This document shows, piece by piece, positions 29,931-39,745 of a DNA stretch of 64,000 nt. Position 1 is the first letter of the stretch. Each line of letters starts with the position of its first letter. A model generated the notes under the pieces. It saw only the letters and a list, made by a program, of their open reading frames with translations. It did not search any database and was not told where the DNA came from. The DNA is taken from positions 124,001 through 188,000 of the forward strand of contig BOWN01000003.1 of the NCBI GenBank assembly GCA_019649675.1. The letters are read 5' to 3'. The position numbers and the translations under genes were made by a program. This stretch comes from Cryomorphaceae bacterium (GTDB lineage: Bacteria; Bacteroidota; Bacteroidia; Flavobacteriales; UBA7430).

Positions 29931-31193
29931 TTATAGTCCAAAATTTGATCTAATTTCATCTACACGATCGAGTTTTTCCCATGGGAAAGTTTCAATGTTT
30001 TTAGAGATTACTTTTCCACCTCCTACTTCAAATTTAATAGTCTTTTTTTCAGATTTTCGACCCATATGTCCGTAGGCAGCAGTTTCACTATAAATTGGAT
30101 CTTTAAGTTTGAATCGTTCTACTATTGCAGCAGGACGCATGTCAAAAAGGGTCTCTATTTTTTTTGCAATTTGACTGTCACTAAGGTTAACTTTTGATGA
30201 TCCGTAGGTGTCTACAAATATATTCATCGGTTTTGCCACTCCAATTGCGTAAGCGACTTGTACTAATATTTGATCTGATACTCCTGCGGCGACTAGGTTT
30301 TTAGCAATATGCCGCGTCGCATAAGCTGCAGATCGGTCTACTTTTGATGGGTCTTTTCCAGAGAATGCACCGCCACCATGAGCACCTTTTCCACCATAGG
30401 TGTCAACAATAATTTTTCTACCAGTTAGGCCTGTGTCTCCATGTGGGCCTCCAATTACAAATTTACCTGTAGGGTTAACATGATAGGTGATATTCTCATC
30501 GAATAATGCAACAATATGATCTGGTAATTTTTTCTTAACACGTTCAATAAGTATATTTATTACATCAGATTTAATTTTAGACAACATTTTAGATTCTTCG
30601 TCGAAATCATCATGTTGTGTAGAAATAACAATGGTGTCAATTCTTTCAGGGATGTTATTGTCGGAGTATTGGATGGTGACTTGAGATTTTGCATCTGGTC
30701 TTAAATAATACATTTCCGTATGATTTTCTCTTCTAATTTCAGCCAATTCTTGAAGTAGTATATGAGAAAGGCTTAGGGCTAAAGGCATAAAATTATCAGT
30801 TTCGTTTGTGGCATACCCAAACATCATACCCTGATCTCCCGCACCTTGTTCCGAGTGTAAGCCTTTTCCCTCAACTACTCCTTGATTGATGTCAGCAGAT
30901 TGCTCGTGAACAGCAGAGATAATTCCACAAGATTCAGCATCAAATTTATATTCAGACTTTGTATAACCAATTTTTGTAATTACGTTTCTAGCTTGCTTTT
31001 GAACGTCTACCCATGCCTTGGAATTTACTTCACCACTAACAACTGTTAGTCCAGTAGTTACAAGTGTTTCGCAAGCGACTTTTGATTCGGGATCTTGAGC
31101 TAGGAAAGCATCAAGTATGGCATCAGAAATTTGATCAGCAACTTTGTCAGGGTGCCCTTCAGATACAGATTCAGATGTAAAAAAATATGACAT
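29931..31193 (-). CDS. metK: S-adenosylmethionine synthetase
   Basis: 420 residues, full length. It makes SAM from methionine and ATP. Motifs: [18 protein letters not shown] with the catalytic His, [29 protein letters not shown] and [19 protein letters not shown]. The gene has a 290-base upstream gap with a structured leader and a Bacteroidota -7 box. rlmG follows 3 bases downstream on the same strand, so both are likely co-transcribed. Confidence 0.97.
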   Translation of the reverse strand: MSYFFTSESVSEGHPDKVADQISDAILDAFLAQDPESKVACETLVTTGLTVVSGEVNSKAWVDVQKQARNVITKIGYTKSEYKFDAESCGIISAVHEQSADINQGVVEGKGLHSEQGAGDQGMMFGYATNETDNFMPLALSLSHILLQELAEIRRENHTEMYYLRPDAKSQVTIQYSDNNIPERIDTIVISTQHDDFDEESKMLSKIKSDVINILIERVKKKLPDHIVALFDENITYHVNPTGKFVIGGPHGDTGLTGRKIIVDTYGGKGAHGGGAFSGKDPSKVDRSAAYATRHIAKNLVAAGVSDQILVQVAYAIGVAKPMNIFVDTYGSSKVNLSDSQIAKKIETLFDMRPAAIVERFKLKDPIYSETAAYGHMGRKSEKKTIKFEVGGGKVISKNIETFPWEKLDRVDEIRSNFGL

Positions 31194-31219
31194 ATTATAG
31201 TCTTTTAAGGTTTTAAAAT

Positions 31220-31302
31220 GTAATCTGATTTTGGCTTAGCTGCTAGATGAGCACTGCTTTAGCCTTTTTTAGAGTGGTAGCAATCAGTCAAATTTATCCA
31301 CT
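31220..31302 (-). ncRNA. Structured metK leader, candidate SAM-responsive cis-regulatory RNA
   Basis: On the minus strand the arms CTGATT (31282-31287) and AATCAG (31225-31230) enclose a long hairpin GGCT-AGC-GCT-CATCT-AGC-GCT-AGCC (31233-31264) with small internal loops. Between them lies GCTACCACT, partly complementary to AGTGC in the hairpin, reminiscent of the GCAACC/GGTGCTA pair of S-box (SAM-I) riboswitches, and a GTGGA element precedes it. The leader ends 27 bases before the metK start. The match to S-box is partial, so only a candidate. Confidence 0.4.
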
Positions 31303-31308
31303 TCATTG

Positions 31309-31336
31309 CAAATATAAGAATTCGTTTAGTTTGTAA
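31309..31336 (-). promoter_or_regulatory. Candidate metK promoter
   Basis: TATATTTG (31316-31309 on the minus strand) matches the Bacteroidota -7 box TAnnTTTG. It would start transcription near 31302, just upstream of the structured leader. The -33 region is weak. Confidence 0.4.
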
Positions 31337-31483
31337 GTGAAAGTTGTTTTGTAAAATAAGTCATCCACTTAAAATGATGAATTTTAAGTCTAAAATCCTG
31401 GTATAATTAGTTGGTAAATGTTTTTGTAATGGATCTTTTTTAATTTATAAAATTATAAATAGGCATAAGCTTATATCAGTGGT

Positions 31484-32380
31484 TTATTTGGTTAGTTCTT
31501 GAAAAATAGATTCAAGTTTTTGCTCTTCCATATTCATTTGAAGTACGGTAAGCTCATTGTTAACTGCAAATTCGAATAAAGCAGGCCTTAAGTCGAATTT
31601 AGAATCGGAAAAGATTTGGTATTTATTTCCTTAAGTTCTCTAGCCTCAAGTACATTTCCAATTTTATGAGTTCTTTTTTTCCGCTTTTTTATCAAATTCA
31701 ACAGTAATAAGTTTTCTATTTCCTTTACTTTTTTGCAATTCTACAATCGTTTTATTTGCTACAATTTGCCCTTTGTTTATGATAATAACTCGATCGCAAA
31801 TTGCTTCAACTTCCTGCATAATGTGAGTAGAAAGCAATACAGTTTTTTCTCTACCCACTTCTTTAATTAATGAACGAATTTCTATAAGTTGATTTGGGTC
31901 TAATCCGGTTGTGGGTTCATCTAGTATTAGAACTTCTGGATTGTGAATTAGGGCTTGAGCAAGTCCAACTCTTTGTCTATATCCTTTAGATAGTGAACCG
32001 ATAAGCTTGTGTTGTTCTTGTAGCAATCCGGTTTTTTTAATCATCTCGTCAATATACTTACGGTTTACCTTGTAAATATCAGCAACAAATTCTAGATATT
32101 CTTTAACGTACATATCAAGGTAAAGTGGATTGTGTTCAGGTAGATATCCAATTCTGCTTCTAGTTTCTATTGAGTTTTCATTAATATCTAGATTGCAAAT
32201 TTTAGCGTCTCCATTAGTTTGTGGTATGTATCCACTTAGGATTTTCATAAGGGTAGATTTCCCTGCACCATTTGGTCCCAAAAAACCTACAATCTCCCCT
32301 TTATTAATTTCGAAAGAGACCTCTGTGAGTGCCTTTTGTGTTCCGTATACCTTACTAAGCTTTTTTACTTTTATTGACAT
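31484..32380 (-). CDS. gldA: GldA-like gliding motility ABC transporter ATP-binding subunit (frame-broken)
   Basis: The ORF 31664-32380 is a complete ABC ATPase: Walker A GPNGAGKST, Q-loop IGYLPEHNPLY, signature LSKGYRQRVGLAQAL, Walker B VLILDEPTTGLD and the switch His in STHIMQEV. Beyond a break near 31675 the strand continues NVLEARELKEINTKSFPI, EFAVNNELTVLQMNMEEQKLESIFQELTK with stop at 31484, which is the GldA-type tail. GldA with GldF/GldG is needed for gliding in Flavobacterium; those partners are not in the window. A plain ABC-2 exporter ATPase remains possible. Confidence 0.85.
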
Positions 32381-32558
32381 GAGTACGAAGATAGTTTATT
32401 TTAAATATAATCATGATTATAAATATTATGCTATATGATTGTTTTATCATAAAGGTGAGTTTGCCCGATAAATATGTGAAAACAGCCTTTAACTAGAAAC
32501 CAATTGTAAATCAAGTGTTTATGACATATTTTTAATCTATAATAATACTAATAGATGT

Positions 32559-32611
32559 ATTTACTCATAGCGAGTAAATGCTTGAAAGGGCTCAAATGGG
32601 GCCCTTTTTTT
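32559..32611 (+). ncRNA. Hairpin pair with intrinsic terminator upstream of rsgA
   Basis: First hairpin: arms ATTTACTC (32559-32566) and GAGTAAAT (32572-32579), loop ATAGC. Second: arms AAAGGGC (32585-32591) and GCCCTTT (32601-32607) followed by seven T, a standard terminator. No gene on the plus strand precedes it for several kilobases, because gldA runs the other way. It is either the end of a short RNA starting around 32540 or an attenuator in the rsgA leader. Start of transcript not determined. Confidence 0.4.
32585..32611 (+). terminator. Intrinsic terminator upstream of rsgA
   Basis: Seven-base-pair GC-containing stem AAAGGGC/GCCCTTT with a nine-base loop and a following run of seven T. 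It lies 52 bases before the likely rsgA start. Confidence 0.7.
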
Positions 32612-32662
32612 AATTTTAAATTAAATATTATTTCTATTAGTAGTAAATATTACCTTTGTTTT

Positions 32663-33594
32663 ATGTTAGGGGTAGTAGTAAAATCGACAGGAAGTTGGTA
32701 TAGGGTTCGTCTGGATGATGGAACATATCATCAATCTCGTATAAAAGGTAAGTTTCGAATTGGAGGATTAAAAAGTACAAATCCTATTTCTGTAGGAGAT
32801 CGCGTTAAACTTTCTTTAGAAGGAAATGATTATTTGATTAATGAGATTCTGCAAAGAAAGAATTATATTATACGTAAGTCCGTTAACTTGTCGAAGCAAG
32901 TTCATATAATTGCTTCTAATATAGATCAAGCTTTTTTAATTGTTACTCTAGTATCACCATTCACATCAACAGGATTTATTGATCGATTTCTAGTTACGGC
33001 AGAAGCTTATCAAGTGCCAACAATAATAGTATTTAATAAGGTTGATTTATATGATGAGTTTGATCGTGCGTATCACGATGAAGTGGTTAAGGTGTATTCT
33101 GATGCTGGGTACGAATGTGTTGAAGTTTCTGCCCTAAATCAACAAAATATTAGTTTGCTAAAAGAGCGTATGAAAGATAATGTCACCCTTCTTTCTGGAC
33201 ACTCGGGAGTAGGTAAATCTACTTTGGTTAATGCAATTGATCCTAATTTAGATTTACTCACTCAACAAGTTTCTGATGCTCATCAAAAGGTATGCACACC
33301 ACTACTTTTGCAGAGATGTTTGAATTAGACTTTGGTGGATTTATTATTGATACTCCTGGTATTAAAGGTTTAGGTCTTGTGGAAATTGAGGACTCGGAAT
33401 TAGCGGATTATTTTCCTGAAATGCTAGCATTTAAAGGACAATGTAAATTTCATAATTGTAAACATCTTAATGAACCTAAATGTGCTGTTAAAAGTGCTTT
33501 AGATACTGGGGAAATTCATCTTATTCGTTATGATAGTTATATTTCAATACTTGAGGATGATGGTAATCAATATAGAGAATCAAAGTACCATTAA
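32663..33594 (+). CDS. rsgA: Ribosome small-subunit-dependent GTPase A (frame-broken)
   Basis: Circularly permuted GTPase that matures the 30S subunit. An OB domain (MLGVVVKSTGSWYRVRL, DDGTYHQSRIKGKFR) precedes the permuted G motifs: NKVDLYDE (G4), SGHSGVGKSTLVNAI (G1) and DTPGIKGLG (G3), then the zinc site with Cys-x5-Cys-x-His-type residues in CKFHNCKHLNEPKCAVK. The frame breaks near 33290; one more G in the GG of the AAAAGGTATG stretch restores HQKGMHTTTFAEMF. The open frame starts at 32555, but the ATG at 32663 fits the family and lies after the terminator. Confidence 0.93.
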
Positions 33595-34044
33595 TGAGAG
33601 TTACTATACAAAGAGTAAGTGAAGCTTCGGTGCTGATCAATCAAAAAGTGAAATCGAAATTAAGCAAGGTTTAGTTGTGCTACTTGGAATTAGTGCAGAT
33701 GATTGTTTAGATGATATTGAGTGGCTCTGTAAAAAAATTATTGCTCTTCGAGTTTTTCTGATGAACAGGGCAAAATGAATCAATCATTATTAGATGTTGA
33801 CGGTCAGATTCTTTTAATTAGTCAGTTTACTTTGTTTGCTAGTACTAAAAACGGGAATCGACCCTCTTATATTCGTTCTGCTCATCCTGATGTTGCGATT
33901 CCTTTGTACGAGGCATTTCATAAATGTTTAGAAAAACTGTTAGATAAGCAAATATCAACTGGCGAGTTTGGCGCAGATATGAAAGTTAGCCTTTGTAATG
34001 ATGGACCTGTAACTATAAATATTGATTCTAAAACAAGAGAGTAA
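33594..34044 (+). CDS. dtd: D-aminoacyl-tRNA deacylase (frame-broken)
   Basis: Removes D-amino acids from mischarged tRNA. The start MRVTIQRVSEASVLI overlaps the rsgA stop (TAATG). Then in other frames IKQGLVVLLGI, DIEWLCKKIIALRVF and, in the intact C-terminal ORF, LISQFTLFASTKNGNRPSYIRSA and the closing NDGPVTINIDS. SQFTLFA and the N-x-GP-V-T element are the catalytic and substrate-binding motifs. Two single-base breaks, near 33655 and 33760. Confidence 0.92.
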
Positions 34045-34375
34045 TGGACCTTAATGAACTACAAAAAAATGTTGATGCCTGGATTAAGAAGTATGGTGTT
34101 CGGTATTTTGATGAATTAACCAATATGGCAATACTTACTGAAGAAGTTGGTGAAGTAGCTAGAATTATTGCTCGACGATATGGAGAGCAATCTGAAAAGA
34201 ATCTGATCAGAGTAAGGATTTGGCTGATGAGCTTGCAGATGTGTTATGGGTTCTAACTTGTATTGCAAATCAAACAGGAATTAATCTTGAAGAGGCAATG
34301 AAGAAAAATTTCGAAAAGAAAACATTAAGGGACATAAATCGTCATAAGAATAACGATAAATTGAACGATCATTAA
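34044..34375 (+). CDS. MazG-like nucleotide pyrophosphohydrolase (frame-broken)
   Basis: About 110 residues. The metal-binding helix motifs of the MazG fold are visible: LTEEVGEVARIIARRYGE in the first frame and, after a break near 34200, DLADELADVLWVLTCIANQTGI. The protein then ends LRDINRHKNNDKLNDH. It follows dtd with a one-base overlap (TAATG), so rsgA-dtd-mazG forms one operon. It probably hydrolyses non-canonical nucleotides in a house-cleaning role. Confidence 0.88.
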
Positions 34376-34389
34376 GAGCTTATTTGTAT

Positions 34390-34419
34390 AAAAAAAGAGG
34401 CTTTAAATTTAAAGCCTCT
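34390..34419 (-). terminator. Terminator between mazG and the barrel gene
   Basis: Perfect 24-base palindrome AGAGGCTTTAAA/TTTAAAGCCTCT (34396-34419) with a run of A on its left, so a run of T on the minus strand. It ends the minus-strand transcript of bioB and the barrel gene; it may also act weakly on the plus strand. Confidence 0.8.
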
Positions 34420-34447
34420 TCTAAATATGGTGTGTAATTTGTTTCTC

Positions 34448-35099
34448 TTAAAACTTCATACCCACTGAAAGCATAATTTGCTCTAAACGTTGATCAGCAG
34501 CAAAACTTGTTTCACCAATAGTTAGGTTTTCAGAAATAGCTTGAAACCCCTTTTCTACTCTAAGATCAATATTTATCATTGCAATGTCAACGCCTATTCC
34601 GTATTGCAATCCTACTGTTGCATTTTTATATTCAGCATTAATTTCATTCCAAGCTTCTTTAGTTCCAGATTGACCAATGTTTTGACTCAAAATATAGCTA
34701 AATACTGGTCCAGCATTTATTCTTAAAATTTTCATGAATCTTTTACCAATCATTACAGGAACGTCAAGTTTATTTAGTTTCATCTCTCCAACGACATTAT
34801 TACTGGTATTGTTTTCATCGAAAATGTTTTCGAATTTCATTTCAGTTTTAGAAGAGCTGAACATGGCCTCTGGCTGAACATAAATTCCAGCAAACATAAA
34901 CCTGGTAAATACACCAAGCTGATATGTTAAAACTGCATCGGTATCATCCAATAGCTTGGCAATATTATCATCGGTTTGAATGTCTTTAATTTTTAGATTC
35001 GGACTTCCAACATTAACTTTTGCACCCCAAGAAAAGCTTTGAGCTGAGACACCAAAACTTAGTGCTTAGTAGCAAAGTAGATAAGAATAGTTTTTTCAT
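34448..35099 (-). CDS. Outer membrane beta-barrel protein downstream of bioB (frame-broken)
   Basis: Start MKKLFLSTLLLST at 35099, a signal region ending GVSAQSFSWGAKVNVGS in another frame, then the ORF 34448-34951 with alternating barrel strands (VLTYQLGVFTRFMFAGIYVQPEAMFSS, LDVPVMIGKRFMKILRINAGPVFSYIL, ATVGLQYGIGVDIAMINIDLRVEKGF) and a C-terminal phenylalanine. The family is the PorT/OMP_b-brl_2 type. The start overlaps the bioB stop (ATGA). Whether it serves biotin uptake is unknown; the coupling to bioB is only positional. One break near 35060. Confidence 0.75.
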
Positions 35100-36205
35100 G
35101 ATTTTTGATTTAATCTACGTTTTTCTTTTGCATTTTTAGTTGCTCTAATATTAGCTTCAATGGTGTGTTTCGGTCTCGACCATTTTTGTTTTTCACCATT
35201 AGAACAACTGTTTTTATAATTTTCATTAACAACAGGTTTGTCACCTTTTTTGTATGCCTTTTGAGGGGTTAAGCCCAAGACACTAAATAATTCCATATCT
35301 CTATTTATGTCTGGGTTTGGCGTTGTAAGCAGCTTATCTCCTGCAAATATTGAACTAGCTCCAGCCATAAAACAGAGTGCTTGTCCTTCATCACTCATTT
35401 CAGTTCTACCTGCAGATAGCCTTACTGTAGTTTTAGGTAGAACAATACGCGTCGTTGCAACCATACGAATCATGTCCCAGATTGGGATTTGTTCTTGATC
35501 TTCCATTGGTGTTCCTTCAACAGCTACAAGTGCATTAATAGGTACAGACTCGGGATAAGGATTTAAACAAGATAATGTTACCAACATGGCAGCTCTGTCT
35601 TCTGGCGTTTCTCCCATTCCAATTATACCTCCTGAGCAAACTGTTAGACCAGCTTTTCTAGCATTTCCAATCGTCTTTATTCGGTCTTCATATCCACGTG
35701 TAGAAATTACTTTTTTATAATGTTCTTCTGAGGTGTCTAGATTATGGTTGTATGCGTATAAACCAGCTTCAGAAAGTCTTCTGGCTTGGTCTTCAGTTAG
35801 CATACCTAAGGTACAGCAAACTTCCATGTCTAAATCTCTAACAGTTCGAACCATTTCTAGGACTTGATCGAAATCTTTTCCTTCCTTTACATTTCGCCAA
35901 GCTGCCCCCATACAAACTCTAGAGGATCCAGAACTTTTTGCACGTAAAGCCTGTGCTTTAACTGTTTGAACAGACATTAAGTCATTTTTTTCTATATCAG
36001 TATGGTAACGTGCAGCTTGAGGGCAATAGCCACAGTCTTCTGGGCAACCACCTGTTTTTATAGAAAGTAATGTACTTACTTGTACTTCAGTAGGGTCGTG
36101 GTGTTCGCGGTGTACTTTGGCAGCATCAAAGACTAATTGAAGAAGAGGCTTATTGTAAAGCTTAATGACTTCTTCTTTAGTCCATTCTTTTTTGTATCCC
36201 GTCAT
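35096..36205 (-). CDS. bioB: Biotin synthase
   Basis: 369 residues, full length. Radical SAM enzyme that inserts sulfur into dethiobiotin. The cluster motif GGCPEDCGYCPQAARYHTD gives C-x3-C-x2-C; YNHNLDTSEEHYKKV, GIIGMGETPEDRAAM and LSAGRTEMSDE are hallmark BioB stretches, the last with the Arg that binds the second cluster. The tail (about 45 residues) is lysine-rich. bioA, bioD and bioF are not in this window. Confidence 0.96.
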   Translation of the reverse strand: MTGYKKEWTKEEVIKLYNKPLLQLVFDAAKVHREHHDPTEVQVSTLLSIKTGGCPEDCGYCPQAARYHTDIEKNDLMSVQTVKAQALRAKSSGSSRVCMGAAWRNVKEGKDFDQVLEMVRTVRDLDMEVCCTLGMLTEDQARRLSEAGLYAYNHNLDTSEEHYKKVISTRGYEDRIKTIGNARKAGLTVCSGGIIGMGETPEDRAAMLVTLSCLNPYPESVPINALVAVEGTPMEDQEQIPIWDMIRMVATTRIVLPKTTVRLSAGRTEMSDEGQALCFMAGASSIFAGDKLLTTPNPDINRDMELFSVLGLTPQKAYKKGDKPVVNENYKNSCSNGEKQKWSRPKHTIEANIRATKNAKEKRRLNQKS

Positions 36206-36257
36206 TTCCTATTTTGTTTGAACTTCAAATATAAAGTTTCTTTTTTAGCTATTTGTT

Positions 36258-37419
36258 TTATCTCGATAAAATGATACTTACCGCATTACCCCCAAATCCT
36301 GTTGCATTAATCATAATAGTATTTAGTTCTTTAGGGGTCCCATAAGGTAAACTTTCATAAGGAAATTTAATTGTTTTTTGATGTTTGAGCATTAAGATAG
36401 CCAACTCCATACTAAGTGCTCCGGAAGCACCAAAGCTATGTCCGGTTGCATATTTAGTTGAGATTAAGTGTGGGAGTTCATCTCCAAATATTTTTTTAAC
36501 GGCTTTATATTCATTTTCATCTCCTTGAATTGTTCCTGGTGCATGCATTACAATACTGTCTACTTTGGAAATTCCAGCATCTTTAAGAGCCATTTTCATA
36601 GACTTTTGGAGACACTCTGCTTCGGTAGAAATTGATACATTATGCTCGATAAGCTCAGTGTAATATCCAATTCCTTCAATTTTGGCAATTCTATTTTGTC
36701 CCGTATCTTTTTCTAAACAAAATATAGCAGCTCCTTCACCTAAGATAAGTGTGTTCTCTTTTTTATTTAATTCTAGAGGTAAGGAAGGATAATTACCTTT
36801 TTTGTTTGAGTAAATTTTTAAAGCACGTATTTGAGATATGGTAAAGTCACTTAAAGGTGCTTCGGAACCTCCAATTATAAATTTATTTGCCATGTCAGAC
36901 TGTATCCAAGCTATTGCATTTAAAACAGAATGTAAAGCAGTGCTACAAGTAATTGAATGGGAAAAACTGGTACCTTTTAATCCTAAGTCATAAGCCACCC
37001 AAGATGATAAATTACCTAAAGTTGTTGTTGGCGAAACACGTGGCGTTGTTCGATAATTATTACTAGATAAAAAATTTTTGTGGTATTTTTCGAAAAGTTG
37101 AGTAGCTCCTCTTGAAGAACCTAGATTTACGCTTACATATTTTTCTTTCTTCCAAGATGCTTGATCAGTAGCTTTGCGTGCTGCAAGTATCGATAAAAGA
37201 ACAGTCTTGTCTAAACGTTTATAGTGTGCGTTTTCTTGACGAAGTTTTTTAATAAGTGCTTCCTCTTGAGGATGAAGTTTTCCTACGGAGTATCAGTGTT
37301 GTTGAAACAACAGTTTGTAATTCGGGTGCTTTTACTTTGATAGTGATCCCAAATTTCATTGGCATCACTTCCAAGTGCCGATATACTTCCATACCACTTA
37401 TAATTATCTTTTCCTGCAT
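36258..37419 (-). CDS. Beta-ketoacyl-ACP synthase-like protein next to bioB (frame-broken)
   Basis: The intact ORF (36258-36998) holds the catalytic Cys in SHSITCSTALHSVL, FIIGGSEAPLSDF, the first His in MHAPGTIQGDENEY and the second in STKYATGHSFGASGALSMEL, and ends NATGFGGNAVSIIL. Upstream frames give the start MQEKIIISG at 37419, SISALGSDANEIWDHY, ALIKKLRQENAHY and VSPTTTLGNLSSWVAYDLG. The Cys-His-His triad is complete. FabF-like synthases beside bioB occur in Bacteroidota and may act in making the pimeloyl moiety; that role is inference. Breaks near 37400 and 37290. Confidence 0.85.
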
Positions 37420-37473
37420 AGCGCAAAGATAATGTAAAAGAATACTTTGAGTTGTTACATTAATTAATTTTTC

Positions 37474-38703
37474 TTAATCCAAGAGAGGCTTTTTGTTGTC
37501 CATTTTTTGAGTTAATAGAATGGTGTAAATCCCATTAGATAGATGTGATAAATCCCATTCTATTGAAGGTTTAAAATCATCTTGCAGTATTAAGAGACCA
37601 ATATTGTTGTAGACAGAAATTGTTTTAGCATCTATTGATATGAGATTTGTTTTCAGAATACCGGATGAAGGATTAGGGTATATAATAGGTGTGTTATTTG
37701 GTGTTGAGAGTTTGAGATCATTGATTTGGATTAATAATTCAGATTCAAAACACTGGTTAGCAGCAATAAGGGTTATTTCATATGATTCTGTAAATTCATT
37801 TATATTAATAATTAATGAGTCTTCAGATGATGTTATGTTTTGACTAAGCCCTACCCAATGAATTGTATCATGATGAATGCTTTGATTGAATAGGTGCAGA
37901 TTTTCGCCAATGATTTTATAATCAGCAAGAGCTTCAGGATATCTATTGTAATCAGTTTCATTATTATTTACAGCATTATTGGCAAATGTCTGAATTAATT
38001 GGGCTTCATTAATGTTTAAGTTAGTAGGAGTGTAGTTGTTTGTAGCTGAGTCATCAAATAAAACTGCATAAAATACGCAAGCAGCCAAATACGAGCCCTG
38101 TATACTTGGATGGCTGCCATCTGATGAATATAAATTTATTTCAGGGTGTTGTTCCCGTAAATCTTTCCATGCAATACCAATAGGCGCTAGCAGAGATTCG
38201 TTATTTTGAGCCATTTCCGTATAACTTTCAGTAAGTCGATCTTGCATGCCTTCATAGGTACAAATAGGTGGGTAGGCTGCACAGTTTTGTGAATCACCAT
38301 TTTCTCTACCCCAAGTCATGAAAAAAACAGGATCAGTACAAGGATTAGCCTCTCTAATGTATTCGCATAAACTTTCAGCATAAGGGTATACCTGAGAGGC
38401 AACCTGAGAAGGAGGAAAAGAAGGGTTTTGACTTTGTTCTTGGAGAATTACATAATCCCATTCTGTGACATTTAATAAACTTTGTACATTAGAATTTGAT
38501 GCATGTTGCATTAGTGTTGAGCCTCCCGGTGTATGACTCTCATAAATTAAACTATTTCCCTTTGAAATTGCTATCTGATTTATCAATTCAGGCAAGCTAT
38601 TCATATATGTGTAACTATTTCCAATAAACAGAGCTCGTTTTTCTGTTTGGGAAAATAGAATTAGAGGAAGGAGTAAAAATCCTTTTAGAATGAAAAGTTT
38701 CAT
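37474..38703 (-). CDS. Secreted SGNH/DUF4886-type hydrolase with T9SS sorting domain
   Basis: 409 residues. Signal peptide MKLFILKGFLLLPLILFSQ; block I as FIGNSYTYMNSLPEL with the nucleophile Ser; TWGRENGD; and block V as SSDGSHPSIQGSYLAACVFY with the Asp and His of the triad. This resembles DUF4886-type SGNH hydrolases. After about residue 330 a type A T9SS domain follows (IYPNPSSGILKTNL to LSHLSNGIYTILL). It is thus an exported esterase or glycan deacylase of unknown substrate. The last residues KPLLD may be mis-framed, since one frame over reads SLGLRKIN before a stop. Confidence 0.85.
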   Translation of the reverse strand: MKLFILKGFLLLPLILFSQTEKRALFIGNSYTYMNSLPELINQIAISKGNSLIYESHTPGGSTLMQHASNSNVQSLLNVTEWDYVILQEQSQNPSFPPSQVASQVYPYAESLCEYIREANPCTDPVFFMTWGRENGDSQNCAAYPPICTYEGMQDRLTESYTEMAQNNESLLAPIGIAWKDLREQHPEINLYSSDGSHPSIQGSYLAACVFYAVLFDDSATNNYTPTNLNINEAQLIQTFANNAVNNNETDYNRYPEALADYKIIGENLHLFNQSIHHDTIHWVGLSQNITSSEDSLIININEFTESYEITLIAANQCFESELLIQINDLKLSTPNNTPIIYPNPSSGILKTNLISIDAKTISVYNNIGLLILQDDFKPSIEWDLSHLSNGIYTILLTQKMDNKKPLLD

Positions 38704-38723
38704 TAAATTTTACGAATAATAAG

Positions 38724-39510
38724 TTAAAAAAAGATGGAAATAATTGAAGCAGTTCCGACAAAAAAGCAGTAAAATGAAAAATATTTTAATTTACTTTTTT
38801 ACCAATTGAATCATCCATTTACAAGCAAATAGTCCTGTTATAAAGGCGGCTGTGAAGCCTGTCACTAGTGGCATAAGTGTAGCGTTTTCTATTAAAATGT
38901 CTCCACTTATAATGTCTTTACCCATTTTGCCTAAGATGAGAGGGACAACCATAAGAAAAGAAAATCGCGCTGCTTTTTCTCTATCTATCCCCAATAAAAC
39001 AGAAGTAGATATTGTTGCGCCAGAGCGAGAAACACCAGGTAATATTGCAATGGCTTGCGCGACACCAATGATGAGTGCATGGAAAAATTTAACGTTTTGA
39101 TTTGTGTTTTTAGCTTTATCTGCTAAAAACAGCAAAAGCCCGGTAGTAATTAGCATACAGCCTACTAATAAAATTTCTCCACTAAATAGAAGTTCAATTT
39201 CATTTTCAAAAAGTAAACCAACAATTGTTGCAGGAATCATAGAAAGAAAGACTTTAAGAGAAAATTGAAATTCTTTATTCCATTTTAATTGGCACAAACC
39301 TCTTATTATTTCTTTAATGTCTTTACGGAAAACAAAAATTGTACTTAGTGCAGTAGCTGCATGAAGTACAATGGTAATTAATAAATTTTGTTCTTGCTTG
39401 GACATGCCTAAAAGCGCTTTAGCGATTTCAAGATGGCCACTACTACTAACAGGTAAAAATTCTGTAAGGCCTTGTACAATTCCCAAAATAATGGCTTCTA
39501 AGAGTCCCAT
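38724..39510 (-). CDS. uppP: Undecaprenyl-diphosphate phosphatase (frame-broken near the end)
   Basis: Integral membrane phosphatase that recycles the C55 lipid carrier. Both family motifs are intact: EFLPVSSSGHLEIAKAL and PGVSRSGATISTSVLLG. The open frame stops at 38791 after LVKK, short for the family; one more A in the run near 38797 reads on as SKLKYFSFYCFFVGTASIISIFF to a stop at 38724, giving the usual length of about 263 residues. It follows DUF3098 and ftsX on the same strand. Confidence 0.93.
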
Positions 39511-39516
39511 TGAAAT

Positions 39517-39744
39517 TTATTTTTTTTGTTTATGCATGATGGCAAAAACCTCGATAACAAAACCTGTTAAGATCAAAATAGGTGCAAGTGTAATTCTCTG
39601 GAAATTAAATATTTCAGGGTTAAAGCTTGTTTCATCTCCAGTATCACCCCCAGACATTAATATAAAGCCTGCAATTATAAATGCTAAACCAGTAAACATG
39701 ATTTGGTAATTTTTTTTACCGAAGATTTCTTTTTGATTTTCCAT
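39517..39744 (-). CDS. DUF3098 family small membrane protein
   Basis: 75 residues with two membrane segments (YQIMFTGLAFIIAGFILMSGG and ITLAPILILTGFVIEVFAI) separated by a short polar loop. The GGDTGD and FSFR/FNFQRITLAP-like region fits DUF3098, a Bacteroidota family always found beside ftsX. Unknown function, perhaps tied to the FtsEX complex or to UppP. One base separates its start from the ftsX stop. Confidence 0.92.
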   Translation of the reverse strand: MENQKEIFGKKNYQIMFTGLAFIIAGFILMSGGDTGDETSFNPEIFNFQRITLAPILILTGFVIEVFAIMHKQKK

Positions 39745-39745
39745 A

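Noticed and set aside
37640-37843. Plus-strand ORF opposite the T9SS domain of the SGNH hydrolase
   Set aside because: Shadow frame; no signal, family match or plausible start, and the minus-strand gene is certain.
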